Shown piece by piece: positions 23,819 to 33,650 of a stretch of 64,000 bases of DNA. Numbering within the stretch: position 1 is the first letter of the stretch; each line of letters opens with the position of its first letter. A model generated the notes under the pieces. The model was not told where the DNA came from. It made no database searches and saw nothing but the letters and a program-made list of their open reading frames with translations. The DNA comes from an uncultured Anaerolineae bacterium (GTDB lineage: Bacteria > Chloroflexota > Anaerolineae > JACIWP01): NCBI GenBank assembly GCA_938049385.1, contig CALIBQ010000010.1, forward strand, positions 22,154 through 86,153, read 5' to 3'. A program made the position numbers and the translations under genes.

Positions 23819-24544
23819 TTAAATCTGGAAGCGGCGCTTACGCACCCGGCACTTCTCGGCGATGATAATAGCTCGGATTTGCTCGACGGTCTCATCCAAG
23901 TGGCAGTCGCTGTTGACCACCACGTAGTCAAACTCGTGGATGCGCTCCATCTCTTGTCTGGCGGTGGCGATGCGGGTCGCCAAGCCCTCGGGGGTCTCGG
24001 TCTTGCGCTGTTCCAGCCGGCGCACCAGCTCCTCCTCCGAGGACGGCACCAGGAAGATCAGCACCGCATCCGGCATGAGCTTGCGTATCGTGGCCGCGCC
24101 CTGCACGTCCAGGCGCATGATCACATCCAGGCCGCTGGCCAGCGCCCGCCGCACCTGTTCCTTGGGAATGCCCTTGTGCTCGCCGTAGACGATGGCGTGC
24201 TCCAGCAGTTCGTCCTGCTCCAGCAGTTCCTGGAACTGCTGGTGGGTCAGAAAATGGTAGTCCACGCCGTCCACCTCCCCCGGCCGGCGGGGGCGGGTGG
24301 TGGCGGTGACCACAAAGTGGAAGGGCAGTCCCAATTCCTTCATGCGCCGCACAGTGGCGTCCTTGCCGACGCCAGAGGGGCCGGAGATGACCACCACCAG
24401 GGGTTGGGGCTGGGCGGCCAGGGCGAATGGATCGTCGGCGGGCGGGTCCTGCCGGCCCGGCTGAAGGGCGGCCGGCAGAGCGAACTGTTCCTCTCCCTTG
24501 CCGACACACGGGGGCCAATCGTTATTCTCCGTTGTCGTTGCCAT
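23819..24544 (-). CDS. gmk: Guanylate kinase
   Basis: 241 residues. The core begins near residue 48 with the P-loop VVVISGPSGVGKDATVRRM. TATTRPRRPGEVDGVDYHFL is the GMP-binding region and MRLDVQGAATIRKLMPDAVLIFLVPSS follows. It phosphorylates GMP to GDP. Two oddities: the P-loop has Asp after GK where Ser/Thr/Gly is usual, and there is an N-terminal extension of about 45 residues without recognised domain. A start at a later codon would remove the extension, but no ribosome site is visible there. The chosen ATG overlaps the end of remA by 23 bases, consistent with translational coupling. Confidence 0.93.
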   Translation of the reverse strand: MATTTENNDWPPCVGKGEEQFALPAALQPGRQDPPADDPFALAAQPQPLVVVISGPSGVGKDATVRRMKELGLPFHFVVTATTRPRRPGEVDGVDYHFLTHQQFQELLEQDELLEHAIVYGEHKGIPKEQVRRALASGLDVIMRLDVQGAATIRKLMPDAVLIFLVPSSEEELVRRLEQRKTETPEGLATRIATARQEMERIHEFDYVVVNSDCHLDETVEQIRAIIIAEKCRVRKRRFQI

Positions 24545-24815
24545 GGGTCAGCACACCATTGTTGGTAAGTTCACGCAGTCGGCCGGCGATGGTCCCCGGA
24601 TGCAGAGCTACGAGGGCCACATGGCCGGTGTCCATCAGGATCGCGGTCCTGGTCCTGCGCCCGCAGGTCAGGTCAATGGCGCGCCCCTCCTCCTTGGCCT
24701 GGCGAACCAGCCGGCGCGTCGGCGCGGATTCGGCGGCCAGCACTGCAATAATGCGGTGAGCGGCGATGATGCTCCCAAATCCCACATTCACAAATGCCAG
24801 TCCGGTTCCGTTCAT
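24522..24815 (-). CDS. remA: RemA/DUF370 family regulator
   Basis: 97 residues. The start MNGTGLAFVNVGFGSIIAAHRIIAVLAAESAPTRRL is diagnostic of RemA (DUF370), and GRRTRTAILMDTGHVALVALHPGTI follows. In Bacillus RemA is a DNA-binding activator of biofilm matrix genes, and in many phyla the gene sits directly before gmk, as here. The YicC-like gene that often precedes it is absent; instead, a degenerate miniature element lies upstream. Roles outside Bacillus are unknown. Confidence 0.92.
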   Translation of the reverse strand: MNGTGLAFVNVGFGSIIAAHRIIAVLAAESAPTRRLVRQAKEEGRAIDLTCGRRTRTAILMDTGHVALVALHPGTIAGRLRELTNNGVLTHGNDNGE

Positions 24816-24869
24816 GTTTCCCCCACTGCAGACAAGTTTGCGGCGGTGTACCCCCTTTTGAAGCCAGCA

Positions 24870-25018
24870 TGTTGAGAAAGTCGAGATTGTCGTTCATCAC
24901 AAGTGTTGGTGCATCGCCTGACAGTGCAAACCGGGGACTGCACCTGCGAAGTCAGCCTGCGCAGGCAGGTTTCGCAATCATAGACAGTGACTTCCGGCGC
25001 CCAGCAAATTCCCCAACA
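24870..25018. mobile_element. Degenerate miniature element, copy E
   Basis: Non-coding sequence between remA and fmdB. Its left part (GTTGAGAAAGTCGAGATTGTC, one base over the quoting limit is omitted in positions 24870-24890) resembles the left end of copy C, with CATCGCCTG shared internally and CTGCGCAG palindromes. Its right part, read on the minus strand, resembles copies A and B (CTGGGCG.CGGAAGTC, GCGAA.CCTGC). It is diverged, with no clear ends or target duplication. Confidence 0.55.
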
Positions 25019-25033
25019 CTCGCAAGACCGGAT

Positions 25034-25063
25034 TTGCCGCCGGCCCTGTCCTTTCGGTATAAT
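25034..25063 (+). promoter_or_regulatory. Promoter of the FmdB-type gene
   Basis: TTGCCG (25034-25039), 18-base spacer, TATAAT (25058-25063), about 40 bases before the start codon. Confidence 0.6.
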
Positions 25064-25101
25064 CCCTATGCAGTACTCTTCGGCGAAAGGAGTCGGTTGC
25101 C

Positions 25102-25512
25102 ATGCCCATCTATGAATATATCTGTCATGACTGCCGGCGGCGCGTCAGCATTTTCTGGCGCACTTTCTCCGAAGCGGAATCCGCTACCCCCCAGTGCCCC
25201 CGCTGTCATGGCACACGCCTGACGCGCCTGGTCTCCCGCGTCTCAGTGGTGCGGTCCGAAGAGAGCCGGCTGGATGACCTGGCCGACCCGAGCAATCTGC
25301 CCGACCTGGATGAGAACGACCCCCGCAGTATCGCCCGCTGGATGCGCAAGATGAGCAGTGAGCTGGGTGAAGACCTAGGCCCTGAGTTTAACGAAGTGAT
25401 TGACCGGCTGGAAGCCGGCCAAAGCCCCGAAGAAATCGAACAGGCCCTGCCCGATCTGGGTGCCGGCGCCGATGACTCCGCCGGCCTCTCCGACGGCCTG
25501 GACGACCTCTGA
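25102..25512 (+). CDS. FmdB-type zinc-ribbon protein
   Basis: 136 residues. MPIYEYICHDCRRRVSIFWRTFSEAESATPQCPRCHGTRLTRL is the FmdB/CxxC regulatory zinc ribbon (two CxxC pairs). It is followed by an acidic helical tail rich in Asp/Glu and Leu. The family was named for a putative formamidase regulator; most members have no known function. AAAGGAG lies 12 bases upstream of the start. The stop codon abuts the stop of the convergent gene (TGA|TCA), with no spacer. Confidence 0.9.
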   Translation: MPIYEYICHDCRRRVSIFWRTFSEAESATPQCPRCHGTRLTRLVSRVSVVRSEESRLDDLADPSNLPDLDENDPRSIARWMRKMSSELGEDLGPEFNEVIDRLEAGQSPEEIEQALPDLGAGADDSAGLSDGLDDL

Positions 25513-25842
25513 TCAGAAGCGGTAAAACTCGTGTACATCCATGACGAAGACTGTAGCGCCGCCAACCTGCACCTCCACCGGCGCCGGCATGTACAGCTCG
25601 CCGGGTTCCATCACCGGCGGCAGGGGATTCACGAATTGGGTGCGGGTGTGACAGCTCTCCTTGATGAGCTGAAGCACCTCCGGCACCTTTTCATCTTCCG
25701 CGCCCACCAGGATGGTGGCGTTCCCCTCGCGCAGGAACCCGCCGGTCGTGCTGATGACCGTGGCGCGATATCCGTGCCGCAACAGGGTGTCGATCAAGGC
25801 GTTGGAGTCATCTCGGTTGACGATGCTGAGGATAAGCTTCAT
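25513..25842 (-). CDS. PII-like cyclic-di-AMP receptor (DarA/PstA family)
   Basis: 109 residues, the exact usual size. MKLILSIVNRDDSNALIDTLLRHGYRATVISTTGGFLREGNATILVG matches the DarA/PstA family, including the T-loop region (TTGGFLREGN). The C-terminal YMPAPVEVQVGGATVFVMDVHEFYRF is also characteristic. These trimeric cytosolic proteins bind cyclic-di-AMP; downstream targets are largely unknown. The ATG at 25842 follows TTGGAGATC; a longer reading to 25887 adds non-conserved sequence. In Firmicutes the gene usually lies next to tmk, and it does here as well. Confidence 0.93.
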   Translation of the reverse strand: MKLILSIVNRDDSNALIDTLLRHGYRATVISTTGGFLREGNATILVGAEDEKVPEVLQLIKESCHTRTQFVNPLPPVMEPGELYMPAPVEVQVGGATVFVMDVHEFYRF

Positions 25843-25911
25843 GATCTCCAATCCCTCCCATGAATAGGTGATGCCGCCGGCCAACATACTGCCGCCGGCG
25901 TCGTGACCGAT

Positions 25912-26559
25912 TCAGCGCGCCGTGCCATGCTGGACCGCCAGCCGGCGTTCCATCTCCCGCACCACCTGCATGTGGACGGCTTCGATGCTTCCGCGGGCGT
26001 CAATCAGCACCCAGCGGGCAGGCTCCGCCGCGATCAACTGCCGGTATCCCTCCTGCACCCGCTGGTGATAGGCCAGCTCCCGCTGGTCCAAGCGGTTCCA
26101 TTCGGCCTTGCCGGCCTGCGCCTTGCGCCGCAGACCTTCTTCCACCGGGATGTCCAGATAAAACGTGATGTCCGGCGTCAGGCCGGCGGTGGCAAAGGCG
26201 GTGATGATGCGCAGGACATTCAGGTCCAGGCCGTGACCGTAGCCCTGATAGGCCAGCGTGGAGTCCGCGAAGCGGTCGCACAGGACGATGCCGCCTCGCT
26301 GAAGGTGGGGGATAATGACCTCATGCACAATCTGGGCACGGGCGGCGGAGAAGAGCAGTATCTCCGCCGCCGGCACCATTTCCGTATGCGCAGGATTCAG
26401 CAGGATGGCGCGGATCTGTTCGCCAATACGCGTGCCCCCGGGCTCGCGCGTGGCCAGCACGTCGTAACCCCGGGCGCTCAGCCACTCCGCCAGCAGGCGC
26501 ACCTGGGTGGTTTTGCCGCACCCTTCTGGCCCCTCAAAGGTCACGAACAGCGCCGGCAT
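25912..26559 (-). CDS. tmk: Thymidylate kinase
   Basis: 215 residues. P-loop FEGPEGCGKTTQ at the N-terminus, the REPGGTRIGEQIR DR-type motif, and DRFADSTLAYQGYGHGL. It phosphorylates dTMP to dTDP. It lies 9 bases after the R3H ATPase gene and 69 bases before the cyclic-di-AMP receptor gene, in one minus-strand operon. Confidence 0.96.
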   Translation of the reverse strand: MPALFVTFEGPEGCGKTTQVRLLAEWLSARGYDVLATREPGGTRIGEQIRAILLNPAHTEMVPAAEILLFSAARAQIVHEVIIPHLQRGGIVLCDRFADSTLAYQGYGHGLDLNVLRIITAFATAGLTPDITFYLDIPVEEGLRRKAQAGKAEWNRLDQRELAYHQRVQEGYRQLIAAEPARWVLIDARGSIEAVHMQVVREMERRLAVQHGTAR

Positions 26560-26568
26560 GGCGGCTTC

Positions 26569-28236
<1,668 letters not shown>

Positions 28237-28268
28237 GTATCGTGTGTGTAATCCTCTTCCTTTGTTTC

Positions 28269-28297
28269 AATGTAATCCTACATGTATTTTCGCCCAA
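28269..28297 (-). promoter_or_regulatory. Possible promoter of the R3H-tmk-receptor operon
   Basis: Minus strand TTGGGC (28297-28292), 17-base spacer, TACATT (28274-28269). The -35 box overlaps a CGCCCAA/TTGGGCG hairpin at 28291-28307 that lies past the end of the upstream gene. Confidence 0.35.
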
Positions 28298-28323
28298 GAA
28301 TTGGGCGCTGAATGTACGCCGGC

Positions 28324-29328
28324 TCACGCATGGGGCAGGACCGTCGGCGTGACGGACACCTCGGCGCGCGGCTCGACGCGTGCCGCATGTGCCGACGCCG
28401 GCACGTACACCCTCCCCAGCGTCGAGAAGACGGCCAGCTCGCGCCGGTCGAACTCGACGAACCCGCGAGCCAGCAGAGCCGGCTTCAGGAATCCTTGGTA
28501 CGTGCGCACCGGACAGTACACCGGCCGGCGCGGCCATCGCGCCAGGAGCAGAAGGCTGGCATCCACCAGCGTCTGCGCCCTGGCGGCGGCCTCCGGATGC
28601 AGGGCCAGCTCCAGCCAGTAGCCCAATCTCCCGCGCACGAGCTGCGCGTGCCCCAGGATTTCGCCGGCCTGCTCCAGCACATAGCCTTCGGCGCCGGCAA
28701 TCTCCCATTCCAAGCCGCCAGACCGCCCATTGTTGTTGCGCGCCCAGGCCCCCTCCACCTGCTTCACGCCCATAGGCAGGAGGGCGCCGTACAGCCGCTG
28801 GAGCGCCCATCCGTCCTGGTCGCGCTGGGGGCGAAGGGCCGGCGGGTTCCCGGCCGGCGGGGCCGCTTCTCGGTGGAACAGGATGTCCTCGCGAGCGAAG
28901 ATGATAAAGCCGGCGTTCAGGAACGGGATGGCATCCTGCGATTCCGCCGGCAGGCTGGCGAAAATGCGCTCAATGCCCCACTGCCCAGCGTCCAGACAAG
29001 CGGCGGTCAGGAGCTGGGTCCACAGTTCCGTGGCGGCCGGCGAGCGTCCCAGCGCCGGGGCGATAAAGGCCACGTCGGCCAGCCGCGGGTCATGCGGCCG
29101 ACAGCGGAGCTGTACAAACCCCAGGTCACGGCCTGGCTCCACATCCGCGCGCGCTATATATGTGTGCGCCGAAGGACAGGTGAACGCCAGCGGCGCGCGC
29201 AGAGCCGCCCGCAGTGGGTCCTGCGGCTGAATCAGGCTCCGCTTGGGGTCCAGAGGGACACCCTCGGACTGCAAACGGGCCAGCATCGGCAAATCCATCA
29301 GCCCTAACGGTCGGATCAAGACTTTCAT
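28324..29328 (-). CDS. GNAT-acetyltransferase-like protein
   Basis: 334 residues. The start IRPLGLMDLPMLARLQSEG and internal strands LGFVQLRCRPHDPRLADVAFIAPAL and EILGHAQLVRGRLGYWLELALHP suggest two divergent GNAT-like halves, but the acetyl-CoA loop (Q/RxxGxG/A) is not convincing. Function is unassigned. The ATG at 29328 directly abuts GGGAGG with no spacing, so translation may begin at the TTG three codons later, which sits 9 bases from it. The gene is transcribed from its own promoter. Confidence 0.55.
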   Translation of the reverse strand: MKVLIRPLGLMDLPMLARLQSEGVPLDPKRSLIQPQDPLRAALRAPLAFTCPSAHTYIARADVEPGRDLGFVQLRCRPHDPRLADVAFIAPALGRSPAATELWTQLLTAACLDAGQWGIERIFASLPAESQDAIPFLNAGFIIFAREDILFHREAAPPAGNPPALRPQRDQDGWALQRLYGALLPMGVKQVEGAWARNNNGRSGGLEWEIAGAEGYVLEQAGEILGHAQLVRGRLGYWLELALHPEAAARAQTLVDASLLLLARWPRRPVYCPVRTYQGFLKPALLARGFVEFDRRELAVFSTLGRVYVPASAHAARVEPRAEVSVTPTVLPHA

Positions 29329-29396
29329 CCTCCCGGGACAACTGCTGTGCTCACAGTACCAGCACGCGCGCCATGATCCATGCGAATCTACTTATT

Positions 29397-29425
29397 ATTA
29401 TATGGTAAAAGAGCGAGAAACACAA
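29397..29425 (-). promoter_or_regulatory. Promoter of the GNAT-like gene
   Basis: Minus strand TTGTGT (29425-29420), 17-base spacer, TATAAT (29402-29397), in the AT-rich 144-base gap after the SpoIID-type gene. Confidence 0.55.
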
Positions 29426-29472
29426 ATAAAATACGGCGCAAATCGCTTGAAATCTCGCTAAAACGGGGGATA

Positions 29473-32388
29473 TCAAGGGCGGAGGCGCGGAACCTGCGGC
29501 AGAAAGGTCCGGGCGCCGGCCGGCAGACCCACGGCCGGCCAGTTGATGGTCAGCATCGCGCCGGCGGGCTGCGCGGTGAAACATTCGGATCGCGGGCCGA
29601 AGCCAGCCGCCAGCGCCGCGAAGCAGTAGCGCCGGCCGGCGGGCAGAGAAGCGGTAAAATGCCAGCTCGCGCCGCGCGCCGGCGGCACTACCAGACCGCC
29701 GTTCTCCACCATGAACCACATGCGCGCATCCTCCAGCGCCGGCTCCCCCTCATCCCAACTGCCATCTCCATCTACGTCGCCAAAGAGTGCCTGCACCGTG
29801 AAGGACAGGGAAACCTGGCCGGCGGCCGGCGTCGCCGTCGGTGTCGGTGTAGGGGTAGGCGTAGGTGTGCGTGTGGGAGTCGGCGTCGGGGTGGGGAATG
29901 TGAGGGTGATGGTCAGCGGCTGGTCAGGCGACAGGTTGCCGGCGGCATCGGTCAGCCGCGCATAGACCACATGGGTGCCGGCGGTCGAGGGCAGTTCCCA
30001 GGAAACGGTGCTCTGGGGGTAGGTGATGGGTATGGGATAGCCGGCGATCATGACCCGGTCGAAATAGAGATTGGCGATGCCGGCGAAGGCCACCCGGAAC
30101 TCCAGCCCGCTGGTCCCCGGCGCGGGGCTTCCCGGCTGTGGATACCAGAAGTCCACGGCGAATTCCTGATAGGCGCCGGCCTGGCGGAAGTCTATGCCGC
30201 GCACTGGGCGAATGCCCAACAGGGCGGCGCCGGCATTGTCCACCACATCCAGCACGGCGATGGGGCGTGTGTCGGTGATGGCATCGGTCTTCAGGCGGAA
30301 GAGGGCGCGGTAGGCGCGGAAGGCCGGCAGTGTCTTCGTGTACGGGCCGAACCAGGCACCGGCCCGGTCCACGCCGGCGCGCCCCAGCCAGGCCTGGCCG
30401 TTCCAGGCCGCGCTGTCAGACACGACGACGCCGGTACCGCTTTCATGGTACAGCGACTCCCCCTCCCATATCCAGCCGTTGCTGAGCAGAAGACCGGTGG
30501 AGCCGCTGGCATCAGGCGCGCTCAAGGCCACCGTAACCGGGATGGTGGTCGTGAACACCTGTGCAGGGGTCGTCACGACACCCGCCGGCGCCTGGCGGTC
30601 AATGCCGAAGGTGATGGGGCTCAGCTCGGACTGCCGGCCGCCGGCGTCCCTCACCGTGCCCAGGATGCTCGCCCCGCCGGCGGCCAGCGGCTGATCAGGA
30701 AGGGTCGAGACATCCCAGAGGCAGTACCAGCCGTCGCCGGCCGGCGCAGCCGTCCCTAGAGAATATTCGACGAGATTCCCCTCGCCATCGCGCAGGCGTG
30801 CCGCCAGTTTCACGTCGGCGTCCCCGTCTGCGTCGCTGATGTTGACCCGTACGAGGATGCGGTCGGCGTTCAGGTGGAATCCCTGCCAGGGCTTCACCAC
30901 CGCCCCCACCGGCAGAGCCGGCCAGGACGAGCCGTTGGCCGGCAACTGCAGGGTGACCCCCGTGTAATAGTGCATGAGCATCTGGGCATAGCTCCAGCCG
31001 TACCAGGCGGCCCAGCGCCGGCTCCCCACCTGTGACATTCCCCGGCCGTGACCGTTGCGCACTTCGCCGAAGCAGACGGGGTCATCTACCGACCGCAGAT
31101 AAGGGAAACTCGGATCAGGGCTGGAGACAGAACCGCGCGGCAGGGTGGGACTGCCGTTCTGGGCGCTGTACTCCGCCAGGATGACGTCCTCCCCATAGGC
31201 CAGGTACTGACCAGTGGTCGCTTCCACTGCCGCGTTGGTGGCGGGATAGGTGTTAGGCCCCATGACCTGATAGTCTGTCCAGTCGGTGACGTCGAAGTCC
31301 CAGGCGGTATGACGCAGGACGAACCACCAGGCATAAGTGCGGGCGGAAACCGCCTGCGCTTTCAGTGCCTCCGCCGGCCAGGAGGCCGGCATCTCATACG
31401 GCACCACGCGTTTCACATATTCCTCAAAGGGGAATATATCTATTTGTCCGGGCGGCACATCGGAGCGGTAATAGTTATTGGGGCTGTGTTTGACCCGGAT
31501 AACCGCCGGCGGCGTGAGCTGGCCGGCGGACCGCACCGCGCGTTCCGCTGGCATCTGCACCGGGGGAAGCGCGGAGGTCAGTGCGCCGGCGCCGGCCTCC
31601 CATGACCACACCCAGACCCCATCCGGCCGCCAGAAGGCCAGCCGGCGCCCGTCCGGCGACCAGAGGGGATGCTGGCCGACGGTCAGGCGCTCTTCTTTTC
31701 CGGTGGCGGCATCAACGATAATGATTTCCCCGACCTCCCCCGTGCCGGGCGGGATGCGGGCATAGGCGAAGCGCCGGCCGTCGGGGTGCCAGCTCGGCCG
31801 GCTGAGGAACCAGCGCTCGTTCTGGAACAGCGCGCGCCGCCCTTCTGGCCCCTCCAGCCAGAGGGTAGCGGAGGGGCCGGCGCCCATCTCGGCCTGCAGA
31901 CGGTATTCCCCTGCCGGCGCGGGGATATCCCAGCGCGGAGCCGCCGCGGCCGTGACGCTCAGTTTGTTCCAGCGGGCGCTCCCCCCTTCCTGCACCCTCC
32001 CGCTCTCCAGCGACAGCGTCATCTCCTGCCATATATCGCCCTGCCGATGGGAGAGGAAGGTGATGCGCCGGCCGTCCCCGGCAAGGCGCGGCCGGACGCC
32101 GTTGTCGGTCAGGCGCCGGGCCGGCGTGCCGTCCAGCGGCACCAGCCACAGCTCCTGACGCTGTAACCCCTTCCCATCGGCCAGGGGAACGGTTTCCCCC
32201 GGCCGGCTGACGATGAGCGCTGAGCCGTCCGGGAGCCACAGCTCCGGAAAGCAACCGGCCGGCGTAAGGCGGGTTGGCGCGCTGGTGCCCTGCGCAGGAT
32301 GCGTCAGGACGAGCAGTATCAGCAGCGCGCCGGCGAACGCGGCGGTACCTCCCTTGTATGTCCAGCTCGGCTTGTGCGGCATGCCCAC
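29473..32388 (-). CDS. Secreted SpoIID-domain protein with TolB-like propeller and Ig-like regions
   Basis: 971 residues. A signal peptide (about 1-35) is followed by TolB/WD40-like repeats (near 45-290, with SWHPDGRRFAYARIP and PLWSPDGRRLAFWRP). Residues about 315-480 are a SpoIID/LytB domain: FPFEEYVKRVVPYEMPASWP keeps the Glu used by SpoIID lytic transglycosylases, then EALKAQAVSARTYAWW and GHGRGMSQVG. Beta-rich Ig-like segments, a Thr-Pro linker near 835-855 and a C-terminal domain with a calcium-loop-like DVDGDGSWDEGEPAL follow. It probably binds or cuts peptidoglycan at the cell surface. SpoIID is known from sporulation, but no other sporulation gene is seen, so a vegetative wall role is more likely. 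Confidence 0.85.
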   Translation of the reverse strand: MGMPHKPSWTYKGGTAAFAGALLILLVLTHPAQGTSAPTRLTPAGCFPELWLPDGSALIVSRPGETVPLADGKGLQRQELWLVPLDGTPARRLTDNGVRPRLAGDGRRITFLSHRQGDIWQEMTLSLESGRVQEGGSARWNKLSVTAAAAPRWDIPAPAGEYRLQAEMGAGPSATLWLEGPEGRRALFQNERWFLSRPSWHPDGRRFAYARIPPGTGEVGEIIIVDAATGKEERLTVGQHPLWSPDGRRLAFWRPDGVWVWSWEAGAGALTSALPPVQMPAERAVRSAGQLTPPAVIRVKHSPNNYYRSDVPPGQIDIFPFEEYVKRVVPYEMPASWPAEALKAQAVSARTYAWWFVLRHTAWDFDVTDWTDYQVMGPNTYPATNAAVEATTGQYLAYGEDVILAEYSAQNGSPTLPRGSVSSPDPSFPYLRSVDDPVCFGEVRNGHGRGMSQVGSRRWAAWYGWSYAQMLMHYYTGVTLQLPANGSSWPALPVGAVVKPWQGFHLNADRILVRVNISDADGDADVKLAARLRDGEGNLVEYSLGTAAPAGDGWYCLWDVSTLPDQPLAAGGASILGTVRDAGGRQSELSPITFGIDRQAPAGVVTTPAQVFTTTIPVTVALSAPDASGSTGLLLSNGWIWEGESLYHESGTGVVVSDSAAWNGQAWLGRAGVDRAGAWFGPYTKTLPAFRAYRALFRLKTDAITDTRPIAVLDVVDNAGAALLGIRPVRGIDFRQAGAYQEFAVDFWYPQPGSPAPGTSGLEFRVAFAGIANLYFDRVMIAGYPIPITYPQSTVSWELPSTAGTHVVYARLTDAAGNLSPDQPLTITLTFPTPTPTPTRTPTPTPTPTPTATPAAGQVSLSFTVQALFGDVDGDGSWDEGEPALEDARMWFMVENGGLVVPPARGASWHFTASLPAGRRYCFAALAAGFGPRSECFTAQPAGAMLTINWPAVGLPAGARTFLPQVPRLRP

Positions 32389-32417
32389 CTATCTCAACCC
32401 CTCGATGTCCCTCTTGT

Positions 32418-32446
32418 ATAATAGCGGAGGATGGCATATGCGTCAA
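32418..32446 (-). promoter_or_regulatory. Promoter of the SpoIID-type gene
   Basis: Minus strand TTGACG (32446-32441), 17-base spacer, TATTAT (32423-32418), about 30 bases before the start codon. Confidence 0.75.
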
Positions 32447-32521
32447 GGCCGGCCAGGAGATCGGATTCCCGCCCCTTGTCCTGTTGGCAGTCGCCTGACG
32501 CATTCCCTCGCCGGCTGTTAC

Positions 32522-32550
32522 TTGGCGAAGCGGCCCGGCTGTTGTAAAAT
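32522..32550 (+). promoter_or_regulatory. Promoter of the methyltransferase gene
   Basis: TTGGCG (32522-32527), 17-base spacer, TAAAAT (32545-32550), followed by a 47-base leader to the GTG start. Confidence 0.5.
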
Positions 32551-32597
32551 AGACGTGAGACAGATGAGGAACGTTGCGGAAAGGGGGGAACAAAATC

Positions 32598-33362
32598 GTG
32601 CCATCAACGCCGCCAATCGTATTGGAAGAGGATAAGCACTGGTGGTTTGCCACGCGCACCAGGGCGTTGTACAGCGTGCTAGACCCGGTGCTCCTACCGC
32701 ATCGGGAGGGCCGGCGCGTGCTGGATGTGGGCTGTGGGGCCGGCAATATGTTCCATCACCTGGCCCGCTACGGCGAGGTGGAGGGCATTGACAACAATCC
32801 CAAACCCCTGGCGGTAGCACGCGCTCGCGGCTATCAGGTGGTGGAAGGGCGCGGCGAATCCATGCCCTTCGAGGACAACCGCTTTGACCTGGTCGCCGCG
32901 CTGGATGTGGTGGAGCATGTGCCGGACGATTTGACCATGCTCCGCGAATGCTGTCGGGTCTGCAAACCGGGCGGGTATTTCGTCACGACGGTGCCAGCCT
33001 TCCAGTGGCTGTGGAGCCACAACGACGAAATCAATCAGCATCAGCGGCGCTATTCCAAACGACAGCTCGGCCAGCGCCTGGAGCAGGCCGGCTTCGCCGT
33101 GCGCCGCATGACCTTCGCCTATTTCAGCGTGTTCCCGATGGCCGCGGCGCTGCTCGTACTGCGGCGGATGCTGAACAGAAAGCCGGCGCTGGCCGCACCC
33201 ACCACCGACGAGGACGCCTATCAGGTCGAGATGGAGCCAGTTTCGCCGGGGCTGAACGCCCTGCTGAGCGGCATCGGAGGGATAGAGGCTTGGTTCCTGC
33301 GCCAGGTGAACCTGCCGGTCGGCACCACCCTGATTGCCCTGGCGCAGAAACCCGCCGGCTGA
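32598..33362 (+). CDS. Class I SAM-dependent methyltransferase
   Basis: 254 residues. VLDVGCGAGNMFHHLARYGEVEGIDNNP is the SAM-binding loop and acidic strand 2, and DLVAALDVVEHVPDD with LKxxxxxCKPGGYFVTTVPAF are typical of Methyltransf_11/23 proteins. EDKHWWFATR at the N-terminus is common in methyltransferases of cell-surface glycan and glycolipid clusters. A GTG start at 32598 is chosen because AAGGGGGG lies 9 bases upstream; an upstream TTG has no such signal. The substrate is unknown. A C-terminal hydrophobic patch (VFPMAAALLVL) suggests membrane association. Confidence 0.88.
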   Translation: MPSTPPIVLEEDKHWWFATRTRALYSVLDPVLLPHREGRRVLDVGCGAGNMFHHLARYGEVEGIDNNPKPLAVARARGYQVVEGRGESMPFEDNRFDLVAALDVVEHVPDDLTMLRECCRVCKPGGYFVTTVPAFQWLWSHNDEINQHQRRYSKRQLGQRLEQAGFAVRRMTFAYFSVFPMAAALLVLRRMLNRKPALAAPTTDEDAYQVEMEPVSPGLNALLSGIGGIEAWFLRQVNLPVGTTLIALAQKPAG

Positions 33363-33392
33363 ACGCCATGCTTCCCCATACGGAGGTGAATG

Positions 33393-33644
33393 ATGGCTGA
33401 GAAAGAGACGACCCGCAAGAAACCGGAGGAGTTCTCCTTCACCGATTGGCTGGTGGAAGGCATCGAGGGCATCACCGCCAAGGGCAAGTCGGCGGCTTTC
33501 CTGCCGCAGGAGTTCCGCTCCCATGTGAAAGCCGCCAACCGGGAAGCACTGCTGGCCCTGCGCAGTCTCCTCGACAAAGCCATCGAATGGTTCGAAGAGG
33601 AAGAGAAGACCGAGAAAAAGGTCACCAAGATCAAGGTGGAATAG
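33393..33644 (+). CDS. Small conserved protein of unknown function
   Basis: 83 residues. No recognised domain. FSFTDWLVEGIEGITAKGKSAAFLPQEFRSHVKAANREALLALRSLLDKAIEWFEE is predicted helical and amphipathic, ending in a charged KTEKKVTKIKVE tail. GGAGG lies 6 bases before the second of two tandem ATGs, which is chosen as start. It lies 30 bases after the methyltransferase and probably shares its transcript. Its stop is 6 bases from the end of the convergent rqcH. Confidence 0.7.
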   Translation: MAEKETTRKKPEEFSFTDWLVEGIEGITAKGKSAAFLPQEFRSHVKAANREALLALRSLLDKAIEWFEEEEKTEKKVTKIKVE

Positions 33645-33650
33645 CCGGCT

